A program made the position numbers and the translations under genes. This document shows positions 1-6,098 of a DNA stretch of 6,613 nucleotides, in pieces. The DNA comes from JAUWCW01 sp030609125 [NCBI: Candidatus Rokuibacteriota bacterium] (GTDB taxonomy: Bacteria; JAUVQV01), in the NCBI GenBank assembly GCA_030609125.1, contig JAUWCW010000111.1:1-6613 (forward strand), read 5' to 3'. Within the stretch, counting starts at the first letter, position 1, and every line of letters begins with the position of its first letter. The notes under the pieces are model-generated. The model had not been told where the DNA came from. It made no database searches and was given only the letters and a program-made list of their open reading frames with translations.

Positions 1-1
1 A

Positions 2-1369
2 CGCTGGGAAGAGCGGCTCGGAGAGGCGGCGGATGCCCTCTCCGGCACGAAGGACCAGGTCGACGGCGCAGCCCTGCTTCACGCCATCCGGACACTCCGA
101 GAGCAGCTGGGGGAGGTTCGCCCCCACCGCACCCAGCCGACCTGGCACCTGACGGTGGCCGCCGCGGGCCTCGCGGAGGCCCTGGAGTCGGATGATCCCC
201 GGGCGTGGCCGGAGCGTATCACCCGTCTGCCCGCTTTTTTCGACCGCGCCAGGCGCTGCCTCGACGCCGTCCCGTCCCTCTTTCTCGACTTGGGGTTGAG
301 GATGGTCCGGGACCTGCAGACCTGGATGCAGGAGTTGCGGGCCGGGGGACGCGACATCGGGGAGACCGGCGGGGCGCTGAAGCGGTTCGGGGAGGACCTC
401 AGGGGGATGAGCGGGAAGGCGACCTTCCTTCTCAAGCCGGATCTCCCGGAGCGCATCGTCTCCGAGCACCTGGGCTGCGGAGCGGGCATGGACGATGCCG
501 CGGCGGAGATCGACGATGAGATCCGTGAAATGGAGGAGGTGCTGGAAGAGGAGTCCGCAAGGCTCGTGCCGGGGCGCTCCTGGATTGAGGCGGCCGGAGA
601 AGTCCCCTTCGAAAGGGCCGCCGGCGGGGATGTCCTCGAGCTCTACCGGAGGGAAGTGGGCCGCCTGGAAAAGCACTGCCGCGCCGCGGGACTGCTGCCT
701 CCTGGCACCCCGGGGAGCGTCCTTCTCCAGGTGGAGGCTGTCCCCGGCTTTCTGGCGGCGGTCAGGGCCTCCGACGCCTACGGAGCCAGACCGGGGCATC
801 CCCCGCGGGGAGGGACATTCTACGTTCTCCGGCACGGAAGGGGAGGGGAGGGACGTTCGGCGGGATACCGGATGACCACTGCCCACGAAACCTGGCCCGG
901 GCATCACCTGCTCGACTGCTCCAGGTGGTCCCTGGAGAATCCCCTCCGCAGGCCCCTGGAGAAGCCGCTCTTCTACGAGGGGTGGGCCTGCCTCGCGGAG
1001 GAGATCATGTTTCGCGCCGGAGCCTGGCAGGAAGAGTGGGACCGGTTCCTTCTCGCGAAGAGACGGCTGAGAAGAGCGGTGCGGGGGATGGTGGATCTCG
1101 GCCTGCAGAGCGGCCGGATGGGGCTCGACGAAGCCGCTGCCTGCCTCGAGAGGGCCGCCTTCTCCCCGCGGGAGGCGAGGGCCGCCGTTGCGAAGTACGC
1201 CCTCCGCCCCGGCTACCAGGTATGCTACACTCTTGGCCTGAGGAGATTCCTCTCTTTTCTCGAGGCCTTTGAGGGGGAGTTGGGGCTTTTTGTCTCCGCT
1301 GTCCTTGTGGAGGGAGAAATCGGCTTCGACGATCTCGGGAAGATACTGGCGGGACACCAATCGAAATGA
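2..1369 (+). CDS. DUF885 family putative metallohydrolase, 5' partial
   Basis: The frame is open to the left edge, so the true start lies outside; 455 residues are visible and DUF885 (PF05960) proteins are usually near 550-600. A GTG at 155 is internal, because coding sequence in the same frame continues before it. Numbering from the first visible codon, the key motif HETWPGHH lies at about residues 295-302. This is the HExxxGH(H) signature of DUF885, expected to bind a metal with the two His and use Glu as base. A second block, FYEGWACLAEE at about 324-334, matches the family YEGWAxYxE block that supplies a further Glu ligand. No signal peptide can be judged. The family is linked to peptide or small amide hydrolysis, but the substrate is unknown. 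The gene stops 28 nt before the ATP-grasp gene start and probably heads or sits inside the same operon. Family assignment is fairly sure; activity is inferred. Confidence 0.82.
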   Translation, partial: RWEERLGEAADALSGTKDQVDGAALLHAIRTLREQLGEVRPHRTQPTWHLTVAAAGLAEALESDDPRAWPERITRLPAFFDRARRCLDAVPSLFLDLGLRMVRDLQTWMQELRAGGRDIGETGGALKRFGEDLRGMSGKATFLLKPDLPERIVSEHLGCGAGMDDAAAEIDDEIREMEEVLEEESARLVPGRSWIEAAGEVPFERAAGGDVLELYRREVGRLEKHCRAAGLLPPGTPGSVLLQVEAVPGFLAAVRASDAYGARPGHPPRGGTFYVLRHGRGGEGRSAGYRMTTAHETWPGHHLLDCSRWSLENPLRRPLEKPLFYEGWACLAEEIMFRAGAWQEEWDRFLLAKRRLRRAVRGMVDLGLQSGRMGLDEAAACLERAAFSPREARAAVAKYALRPGYQVCYTLGLRRFLSFLEAFEGELGLFVSAVLVEGEIGFDDLGKILAGHQSK

Positions 1370-1397
1370 CCCCTTCGGCTTCAGGGAGGAGCGGGAC

Positions 1398-2783
1398 GTG
1401 AGCGGATTTTCAGGCTATCACTCCGAGTGGAACCTTGGGAGCCCCGGGGGGTGGGATTACCAGCGGATCACCCAGGTCATCGGCAAGGCGGTCTGGAAAA
1501 AGCTCAACGCGATCCGGCCCCTGGGCGTCGAGCTCGACTTCGACCACCCCCTCCTCTACCCCATCGACGGTTTCGTGAGAATGCTCGTCGAGGCCCACCG
1601 CTTCATGGCCGGATCAAAGCCCGGCCTGGTCGCCGTCATAGCCGAGGAGGAGACTCTCCGGGATGTGACCGAGAACATCAATCTCGCCGCGCGTCTCGAT
1701 GCGATTGAAGGTCTCTCGGGGGCGCTCATGGCCCCGCATGAACTGGAGCTCGACAACGGGCGGGTAAGCTGGCGGGGCCAACAGGTGTCGGTCGCCTTTG
1801 TCGACTTCAACACCGACGTTCTGCTGACCCTGCACCGCAAGCACAATCTCGCGCCCCTTCTGCAGGCCGTCAGGGAGGGGAGGGTGATCAATCCCCGCGG
1901 CACCGGGCCGATCAACGTCAAGAGCGTGTTCGAGGTCCTGACCGACCTGGAGAGGGGCCGTTTCTCACAAGACTCCGTCTCCCGCACGCCGTGGACGCGC
2001 CGCTTTCTCCCCCGCCGGACAACGGGCCCGAACGGGGAGGAGATAGGCGATCTCATCGAGTGGACCCGAAGCAACTGGGAGAACCTGGTGCTCAAGCCCG
2101 AACGCGGCTATTCCGGCATCGGGGTGCGTGTCGGCGGCGTCAACCCCGACGCCGACGAGGCGATCTCTCTCGCCATGGAGAAGGGGCACTACATCGTCCA
2201 GGCGATGGTTCCCCTCAACCTCTGGGCGGAGGAGAACGTTGCCCTCGCTCCCGAAGGCGGGCTCGTTCTGAAAAAGTACCAGACGGATTTTCGCTGCCTC
2301 TTCGGCCGGGAGGGTCTTTTCGGCTTTCTGGTGCGCTACGGTGGAGTGCCGACGAATGTCGGCAGCGGAGGGGGCGTGCAGCCCCTGGCGATTCTGCGCG
2401 CCGACATGAGCGTCGGCGAGGCGGTGAAGAGGATCAACGGAGCCCTCATGGAGGTCGATCCGGAAGAGCTCCGGGGCGTGGTGGAGATGCAGAGGGCGAT
2501 GGCCGTTGAGCATCGCTTCACCTACCTGCTGGGTCCGATCAAGATGGCTCTGCGGCCCCGGCTTATCACTGCCGGGCACCTTGAGGAGCTCCGGGTTTAC
2601 ACCGACGCCATCTGGGATGACTGCCGGGAACTGGAAAGGATGTGGCTCCAGGGAGAGCTTTCGGCCATGATCGACATAGAGGAGGAAGAGTTGGAGATCG
2701 CCCGGTCCCAGCCCTGGGGCGGGTCGCCGGCGATCTTTGCCGCCGACGGCCTTTTCAGCTTCGGCGCCCATCCGGAGGAGTGA
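1398..2783 (+). CDS. ATP-grasp ligase-like protein (circularly permuted / glutathionylspermidine synthase-like type)
   Basis: The chosen start is GTG 1398, because GGGAGGA at 1384-1390 stands 7 nt before it. The frame is open further upstream, but that part overlaps the preceding gene. The product has 461 residues. ATP-grasp features seen: NPRGTGPINVKS (165-176), an LVLKPERGYSGIGV segment (230-243) with candidate nucleotide Lys233 and a Gly-rich loop, YIVQAMV (265-271) as the hinge-like strand, DFRCLFG (297-303), and TNVGSGGG (319-326), resembling the Asn/Gly metal-phosphate site near the end of ATP-grasp folds. The N-terminal 160 residues look like the substrate-side domain of permuted ATP-grasp proteins. 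Such enzymes join a carboxylate to an amine through an acyl phosphate. The substrate is not evident. The stop overlaps the methyltransferase ATG by one base, so the two are translationally coupled. The acidic C-terminus (IDIEEEELEI, 425-434) is unassigned. The fold call is good; the exact family is uncertain. Confidence 0.75.
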   Translation: MSGFSGYHSEWNLGSPGGWDYQRITQVIGKAVWKKLNAIRPLGVELDFDHPLLYPIDGFVRMLVEAHRFMAGSKPGLVAVIAEEETLRDVTENINLAARLDAIEGLSGALMAPHELELDNGRVSWRGQQVSVAFVDFNTDVLLTLHRKHNLAPLLQAVREGRVINPRGTGPINVKSVFEVLTDLERGRFSQDSVSRTPWTRRFLPRRTTGPNGEEIGDLIEWTRSNWENLVLKPERGYSGIGVRVGGVNPDADEAISLAMEKGHYIVQAMVPLNLWAEENVALAPEGGLVLKKYQTDFRCLFGREGLFGFLVRYGGVPTNVGSGGGVQPLAILRADMSVGEAVKRINGALMEVDPEELRGVVEMQRAMAVEHRFTYLLGPIKMALRPRLITAGHLEELRVYTDAIWDDCRELERMWLQGELSAMIDIEEEELEIARSQPWGGSPAIFAADGLFSFGAHPEE

Positions 2784-3568
2784 TGGGTATCGACGTCGAT
2801 CCCGATTGGTGGAAGTCGCTCTTCGACGATGTCTACCTCGTCACCGACGCCCGCTCGGTCTGCGACGAGGACCTGACCCGGCGCGAGGTGGACGTCGTCT
2901 GTGAGCTGCTCCCCCTGAAGAAGGAGGACAGGATCCTCGACCTCTGTGGAGGGCAGGGGAGGCACAGCCTCGAGCTGCATGGGCGCGGGTACGGCGGCTG
3001 CACGGTGCTGGACTACTCGGACGCGCTCCTGGACTGCGGCAAGACTGCCGCCGCCGCCCGGGGGTGGGAGATGAACTTCGTTCGCGGCGACGCAACCGAC
3101 ACCGGGCTGCCGGCGGAGAGTTTCGACCACGTCCTCATACTGGGCAACTCTCTCGGGTACCTCCCGGGAGTGGCCGACGACGTGCGGATCATGAAAGAGG
3201 CTCGCCGGCTTCTTCGGCCCGGGGGATGGGTGCTCGTCGATGTCACCGACGGCTCGGTGATGCGGAGAAAGTTCAACCCCAACGCCTGGCACGAGATAGA
3301 GGGGGACATCGTGGTCTGCCGGGAAAGAGAGCTCGGCGACAACTGCATCCGCGCCAGGGAGGTGGTCCTCAGCAAGAAGCGAGGCCTTGTCCGGGACCGG
3401 ACCTACGCCATCCGCACCTATGGTCCCGACGGACTGGCGGGCCTGATGAAGGAGGGCGGCTTCGCCGATGTTTCCATCCGCCGCGGGTTTTCGTCGCGGG
3501 AGGTCGAGGGGGATTATGGATTCATGGACCACCGGATCATGACCACCGCCCGCAAGAGACCGGCGTAG
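2783..3568 (+). CDS. Class I SAM-dependent methyltransferase
   Basis: The product has 261 residues from ATG 2783. The ligase stop TGA (2781-2783) overlaps this ATG, and GGAGG at 2774-2778 is a close Shine-Dalgarno site. A GTG at 2780 is an in-frame alternative. The SAM fold is clear: motif I ILDLCGGQGRHS at 51-62, an acidic end of strand 2 at TVLDYSD (74-80), GDATDTGLP (102-110) that contacts adenine, the strand 4 core FDHVLILGNSLGYL (114-127), and the post-motif LRPGGWVLVDV (144-154). The N-terminal DWWKSLFDDVYLVTD (8-22) is a cap region seen in a subset of small-molecule methyltransferases. No nucleic-acid binding module is visible. The methyl acceptor is unknown. Coupling to the ATP-grasp gene suggests that both act on the same small molecule or peptide. 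A long frame upstream of the ATG is a shadow of the ligase gene. Confidence 0.88.
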   Translation: MGIDVDPDWWKSLFDDVYLVTDARSVCDEDLTRREVDVVCELLPLKKEDRILDLCGGQGRHSLELHGRGYGGCTVLDYSDALLDCGKTAAAARGWEMNFVRGDATDTGLPAESFDHVLILGNSLGYLPGVADDVRIMKEARRLLRPGGWVLVDVTDGSVMRRKFNPNAWHEIEGDIVVCRERELGDNCIRAREVVLSKKRGLVRDRTYAIRTYGPDGLAGLMKEGGFADVSIRRGFSSREVEGDYGFMDHRIMTTARKRPA

Positions 3569-3582
3569 AGACGCCCCTGCCC

Positions 3583-4086
3583 GTGGAGATACTGTACGCC
3601 GTCCTGCTCGTCATTTTCCTGCTCGCCGGTCTCATTGCCGTTCCCTTCGGTTTTCCCGGAACCTTCGTAATCCTCGCTGCCGCCTTTCTTTACGCGTTGG
3701 TGACGGAGTTCGCCGTCATCACCTGGCAGACCCTCGGGGTGCTTCTCGGCGCCGCCCTGCTGGCGGAGGGTGCCGAGGCGGTCACGGGACTCGTCGGCGC
3801 CAGACGCTACGGATCGGGGAAGCTGGGGGTGGCGGCCTCGATCGTGGGGGGCATAGCGGGTGCCGTGCTCGGCGCCCCGATTCTCTTCGGCCTCGGGGCC
3901 ATTCCGGGGGCCCTCGCCGGAGCCTTCGGGGCGGCGGTCCTGGCCGAGCTTGTCCAGGGGCGCTCTTCGCGGGAGGCGCTGCGGGCGGGGTGGGGGACCT
4001 TCCTCGGTCGTCTTGCCGGTACGGCCGTCAAGGGAGCCCTCGCCGTCGCCATGGCCGTGATCTGCCTGCAGAGGGTCTTCGGCTGA
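3583..4086 (+). CDS. DUF456 family membrane protein
   Basis: The likely start is GTG 3583, 14 nt after the methyltransferase stop; the upstream part of this frame is a methyltransferase shadow with no ATG near. The Shine-Dalgarno sequence is weak (AGAGA at about 3567-3571). The product has 167 residues, normal for DUF456 (PF04306). It is very hydrophobic, with helices at about 3-20, 26-45, 50-70, 84-106 and 107-125 and one near the C-terminus (148-162). Family signatures seen: PFGFPG (21-26), AEGAEAVTG in the middle, then a Gly-rich pair of helices with GGIAGAVLGAPI (89-100) and an IPGALAGAFGAAVLAE stretch (107-122). It should sit in the cytoplasmic membrane. The family function is unknown. 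It is the last gene of the plus operon and may simply be co-transcribed. Confidence 0.85.
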   Translation: MEILYAVLLVIFLLAGLIAVPFGFPGTFVILAAAFLYALVTEFAVITWQTLGVLLGAALLAEGAEAVTGLVGARRYGSGKLGVAASIVGGIAGAVLGAPILFGLGAIPGALAGAFGAAVLAELVQGRSSREALRAGWGTFLGRLAGTAVKGALAVAMAVICLQRVFG

Positions 4087-4093
4087 TTTCCCA

Positions 4094-4119
4094 GGCTGCC
4101 GACCCGGTCAGTCGCAGCC
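4094..4119. other. Stem-loop between convergent genes
   Basis: GGCTG (4094-4098) pairs with CAGCC (4115-4119), and CGAC (4100-4103) with GTCG (4111-4114). One base (C4099) is bulged, and the 7 nt loop is 4104-4110. It lies 8 nt after the DUF456 stop and overlaps the last codons of the opposite thioredoxin-like gene. Neither strand has a T-run after it, so it is not a classical intrinsic terminator. It could still slow polymerase from either side. Confidence 0.35.
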
Positions 4120-4539
4120 GGCGAAAACCGCGAGCGCCTCGAGTGGATAGCTTCCCGAGATGCTTCTGTCCCGACAGATCCATGTCGGGTAGGAGCGAAT
4201 GCCCTTCTTGGCGCACAGGCTTTCCTGTTTGTCGCAGTCAACGTACTTCACGTAGCTGAACCCGTCGCGGAACAGCGTTTTTTGGTGCTGGGTCGCCGGG
4301 CACCACTCGGTCCCGTACATCACCGCGCCCTTGTCCGTCAGGCACTGGGCGACCTTGGCCTCTTTCGACAGGTTGGCGGTTGTGGGGGAGTCCGGGGGGA
4401 AAAACTGGTCGGCCGAAACGGGTGTTCCATAGACGCGTTCCTTTTCCTCGGATGAGCCGCCGAAGTCACAGCCCTGGGTGAGAGGGACCACGAGAGCAAG
4501 AAGTGCCGCGGCCCACCGTACGAGGTGATGCTTCTTCAT
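4108..4539 (-). CDS. Exported thioredoxin-fold protein with CPAT active site
   Basis: The product has 143 residues from ATG 4539, with GAGGAGGAG just upstream (about 4545-4553). The N-terminus is a signal peptide (KKHH, then a hydrophobic stretch 10-20). LTQGC at 20-24 looks like a lipobox, although Thr rather than Leu is at -3, so lipidation of Cys24 is likely but not certain. Residues about 60-143 match the thioredoxin-like domain found alone or fused to VKOR proteins: KCL-type start (here AQCL), MYGTEWCPATQHQKTLF with the active-site Cys80, YVKYVDCD, LCAKKGI, and the cis-Pro block SYPTW (116-120). The usual second active-site Cys (CPxC) is replaced by Thr83 (codon ACC, 4291-4293). The outer Cys pair C102 and C109, typical of this family, is kept. 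With one active-site Cys it could act as an isomerase or glutathione-type reductase or bind a ligand rather than oxidise. It is the last gene of the minus cluster. Confidence 0.8.
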   Translation of the reverse strand: MKKHHLVRWAAALLALVVPLTQGCDFGGSSEEKERVYGTPVSADQFFPPDSPTTANLSKEAKVAQCLTDKGAVMYGTEWCPATQHQKTLFRDGFSYVKYVDCDKQESLCAKKGIRSYPTWICRDRSISGSYPLEALAVFAGCD

Positions 4540-4586
4540 GATTCTCCTCCTCGACGACGTTTCTCGTTCCAGACACCGGACCGCCC

Positions 4587-4712
4587 TCAGCCGCTGCCCT
4601 GCAGCTGCTCCTGCGTGAGCTCGACAACGTAGGTCTTCCTGGAGAGGAGCGCAACAGCGACCAGAACGACGAGAACAACAGCTGCGGCTGTAACGGGTAT
4701 CGCTTTCTTCAT
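4587..4712 (-). CDS. 41-residue single-helix membrane protein
   Basis: The frame starts at ATG 4712-4710, directly after the TGA of the DUF2007 gene (4713-4715), giving TGAATG, so translation is probably coupled; GGAG lies about 13 nt upstream inside the preceding gene. The product starts MKKAIPVTAAAVVLVVL, has one hydrophobic helix at about 5-24, then RK (25-26) and a short polar tail TYVVELTQEQLQGSG (27-41). The positive residues after the helix and the KK before it leave topology open; it could also be an uncleaved export signal. The tail resembles the start of a longer periplasmic domain, so truncation from a larger ancestor is possible, but no continuation is visible in the 47 nt before the next gene. 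No family recognised. Confidence 0.55.
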   Translation of the reverse strand: MKKAIPVTAAAVVLVVLVAVALLSRKTYVVELTQEQLQGSG

Positions 4713-4967
4713 TCAGTCAACGGGCCGCTCCTGATCCCGGCCGGCCTCGTTTTCATACTCACGTATCACGTCCAGCGCTTTGTCGGTCTGATCGGCGGGA
4801 ACGCCCAGGCTTGTTCCCCCCACGGTCGGGGAAAAGAAGCCGTACATGCTGGAGATGCTCTCACCGTACACGTACACCTCTATGCCGTTGGATTCGAGAA
4901 TGCTCTGCATGACGGACGCCTCGACCTGGCTGTGCGTCTTGAAGACGATGTTGCGGTCATCCATCAT
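4713..4967 (-). CDS. DUF2007 domain protein
   Basis: The product has 84 residues. Two ATGs stand next to each other (4967 and 4964); either could start, with GAGG and AGGCGG-like bases just upstream. The sequence follows the DUF2007 (PF09413, 'putative signal transducing protein') layout: a first strand with NIVFKTHSQVEASVMQSIL (6-24), the SNGIEVYVYGE turn and strand (26-36), a variable Gly/Ser loop SSMYGFFSPTVGG (39-51), then LGVPADQTDKALDVIREYE (54-72), the conserved V-P-(E/A)-D..(K/A)A pattern and final helix. The fold is a small ferredoxin-like alpha/beta protein related to PII-type folds. No ligand or partner is established for the family. It is expected in the cytoplasm and is followed at once by the 41-residue membrane protein. 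Confidence 0.75.
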   Translation of the reverse strand: MMDDRNIVFKTHSQVEASVMQSILESNGIEVYVYGESISSMYGFFSPTVGGTSLGVPADQTDKALDVIREYENEAGRDQERPVD

Positions 4968-4980
4968 CCGCCTGCCTCAG

Positions 4981-5039
4981 ATAGCGCCGCTCTCAACGCA
5001 GCCGCTCCATTGATGGCCGGCTGAGCGCAGGGCCGCTAT
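4981..5039. repeat. Imperfect palindrome / bulged hairpin between genes
   Basis: This is the largest non-coding gap inside the minus cluster (68 bp). Outer arms ATAGCG (4981-4986) and CGCTAT (5034-5039) are complementary. Inside, CGCT (4988-4991) pairs with AGCG (5024-5027), CAGCCG (4999-5004) with CGGCTG (5018-5023), and CCA (5007-5009) with TGG (5014-5016) around a TTGA loop. Bases 4992-4998 bulge on one side only. The stop codon of the upstream 79-residue gene is inside the outer arm. No T-run follows on the minus strand, so it may be an attenuator, an RNA-processing site or a dispersed palindromic element rather than a clean terminator. Confidence 0.5.
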
Positions 5040-5275
5040 TCGCCAAGGTGCTTCTTCACGAGTTCGTCGTAGATGTTCTTGAGAACGATTTCCAGTTCCG
5101 GAACGTCCGGGTCGCTGTAGTAATTGTAATCGGTCAGCAGCATCTGATCAATCCGCGCGCTCCCGCCCATTTCGACTATCCTTCGGATCAGCTCGTCCGC
5201 CCTCTCGGAGTAGACGAGCTTTTCGTTAACCATTATGTCTGTAATGGGATGATCGCCAAGCTTCCCGTCCGGCAT
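5036..5275 (-). CDS. 79-residue cytoplasmic protein of unknown function
   Basis: ATG 5275 is preceded by GGAG with a 5 nt spacer, a good ribosome site. The product is MPDGKLGDHPITDIMVNEKL at the start, then a predicted helix with SERADELIRRIVEMGG (23-38), IDQMLLTDYNYYSDPDVPELEIVL and a C-terminal helix ending KNIYDELVKKHLGE. It is acidic and has no signal peptide, membrane helix, Cys or obvious catalytic motif. The pattern 'HPITDIxVxxxxVYSxxADELIRxIVExGG' seems like a conserved small family, but I cannot name it. It lies 45 nt downstream of the secreted 161-residue protein gene, on the same strand. Confidence 0.7.
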   Translation of the reverse strand: MPDGKLGDHPITDIMVNEKLVYSERADELIRRIVEMGGSARIDQMLLTDYNYYSDPDVPELEIVLKNIYDELVKKHLGE

Positions 5276-5320
5276 ATCAGCTCCATTCTTTCTTTCTGGG
5301 CGGCAGCATACGCGGAAACC

Positions 5321-5806
5321 TCATTTTTCCCTGACAACGGTGAAATTGTTCCCCTCGGACATGCCCATGTCAACTCTGACGTGTACGCTCCCGAAGCCGT
5401 GCACGTTGCACCGTGCGCGTACAACCAGTGCGGTGACGCTTGAAGGTATGCTTACGTCACATTTGTCCCGCTCGAAAGGCTGTTCATGGACGTGTGGATG
5501 CGCCAGCCGCCGCCATGCCACTTCGTTGCCGTCCTGGTCAAGAGCCTGCCAGGCGTTGGCATAGTGGCCGACGCCTTCATCGTTGTGATTAACCGTTGTG
5601 TAAATGCACCATGTCCCGCCCGGGCTCTGTACGACATCGACGTGCCTGACCTGGGCGTAGTCAAGATCTGTGCTGGCGGATGAAGGAGCATTTGAAGCCG
5701 GCGGATCCGCGTATGCTGGGCTGTGCCTTGAGGTCAGCAGAAAAGCGGCTGCAAGCGCACAGAGGAGTGTAAAACGTAACGTTTCGAGGCGTGTGATCCC
5801 TGCCAT
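5321..5806 (-). CDS. Secreted protein of unknown function with HPHxHEQPF motif
   Basis: The product has 161 residues. AGGAG stands only 2 nt before ATG 5806 and follows the stop of the upstream membrane gene, so translation is likely coupled. Residues 1-33 form a Sec signal peptide with R6/R11, a hydrophobic core 12-25 and cleavage after AYA (31-33). A Pro/Ser/Ala-rich linker (34-46) leads to a compact domain: DVVQSPGGTWCIYTTVNH (57-74), GVGHYANAWQALDQDGNEV (78-96), RRLAHPHVHEQPFERDK (99-115), VSIPSSVTALVVRARCNVHG (118-137) and GSVHVRVDM (139-147). From memory, related bacterial proteins share 'HYAdaW...DGN...LxHPHvxEQPFtR' and 'VHGwG', but no function is known to me. The clustered His and Glu (H103, H105, H107, E108, H136) suggest metal binding. 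Cys67, Cys116 and Cys133 could form a disulfide. Alternating strands suggest a beta sandwich. Likely periplasmic. Confidence 0.78.
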   Translation of the reverse strand: MAGITRLETLRFTLLCALAAAFLLTSRHSPAYADPPASNAPSSASTDLDYAQVRHVDVVQSPGGTWCIYTTVNHNDEGVGHYANAWQALDQDGNEVAWRRLAHPHVHEQPFERDKCDVSIPSSVTALVVRARCNVHGFGSVHVRVDMGMSEGNNFTVVREK

Positions 5807-5811
5807 GGCTC

Positions 5812-6051
5812 CTACTCAGACTTGCCGCGCCGCCTGTGGATGTCTCCGAAGTATATCCTCTCAGCGCGAGACTTTATGAGAAAGAAGTAGGCCCCCAGCA
5901 CCGCGCCGCTAATTGCGCCGACCCAGTGTACTTTCGTGACGTCGATGAACAGGCAGGCGATTGTTGCCGCTACCGCAAGAAGCAGCGCGGGAATGAACCG
6001 GCGGGTGACATAGAGGGGTATGTCCGGCGTTCTTTCACCTTGAGCACTCAT
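5812..6051 (-). CDS. 79-residue two-helix membrane protein
   Basis: The chosen start is ATG 6051 (MSAQGERTPDIPLYV). The frame stays open upstream to an ATG at 6288, but that part overlaps the MerT-like gene in another frame and looks like its shadow. The ribosome site is weak (GAGAAAAG before the ATG). Two membrane helices are seen at about 18-36 (RRFIPALLLAVAATIACLF) and 43-60 (WVGAISGAVLGAYFFLIK), joined by a short loop with IDVTKVH. Both ends are rich in basic residues (VTRR; SRAER, HRRRGK), predicting both termini in the cytoplasm. No family recognised. It ends 5 nt before the secreted protein ATG. It is likely an inner-membrane accessory protein of the cluster. Confidence 0.62.
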   Translation of the reverse strand: MSAQGERTPDIPLYVTRRFIPALLLAVAATIACLFIDVTKVHWVGAISGAVLGAYFFLIKSRAERIYFGDIHRRRGKSE

Positions 6052-6098
6052 GGCTTTTCTCGTTTCCCGAGGAGTTGTTCCTCTCTCTTGTCCATAGG

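Noticed and set aside
1965-2771. Long minus-strand open frame (268 codons) opposite the ATP-grasp gene
   Set aside because: It is antisense to a well-supported gene, has no ribosome site or recognisable domain, and long antisense frames are common in GC-rich DNA.
2642-2782. Longer N-terminus for the methyltransferase
   Set aside because: It overlaps the ligase C-terminus in another frame and is Arg/Gly/Pro-rich; ATG 2783 with an upstream GGAGG explains the homologous part.
2597-3532. Minus-strand open frame of 311 codons opposite the methyltransferase
   Set aside because: The plus strand carries all SAM-binding motifs in order; the antisense product is Pro/His-rich low-information sequence.
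3064-3582. Longer N-terminus for the DUF456 protein
   Set aside because: It is the shadow frame of the methyltransferase; the hydrophobic DUF456 domain begins at GTG 3583.
4981-5039. Intergenic hairpin as an attC site
   Set aside because: Proper R'' and R' boxes (RYYYAAC and GTTRRRY) are missing at its ends.
6052-6096. 15-codon minus-strand ORF (MDKREEQLLGKREKP) between two membrane genes
   Set aside because: No ribosome site is visible and it is too short to support, though its stop overlaps the next ATG.
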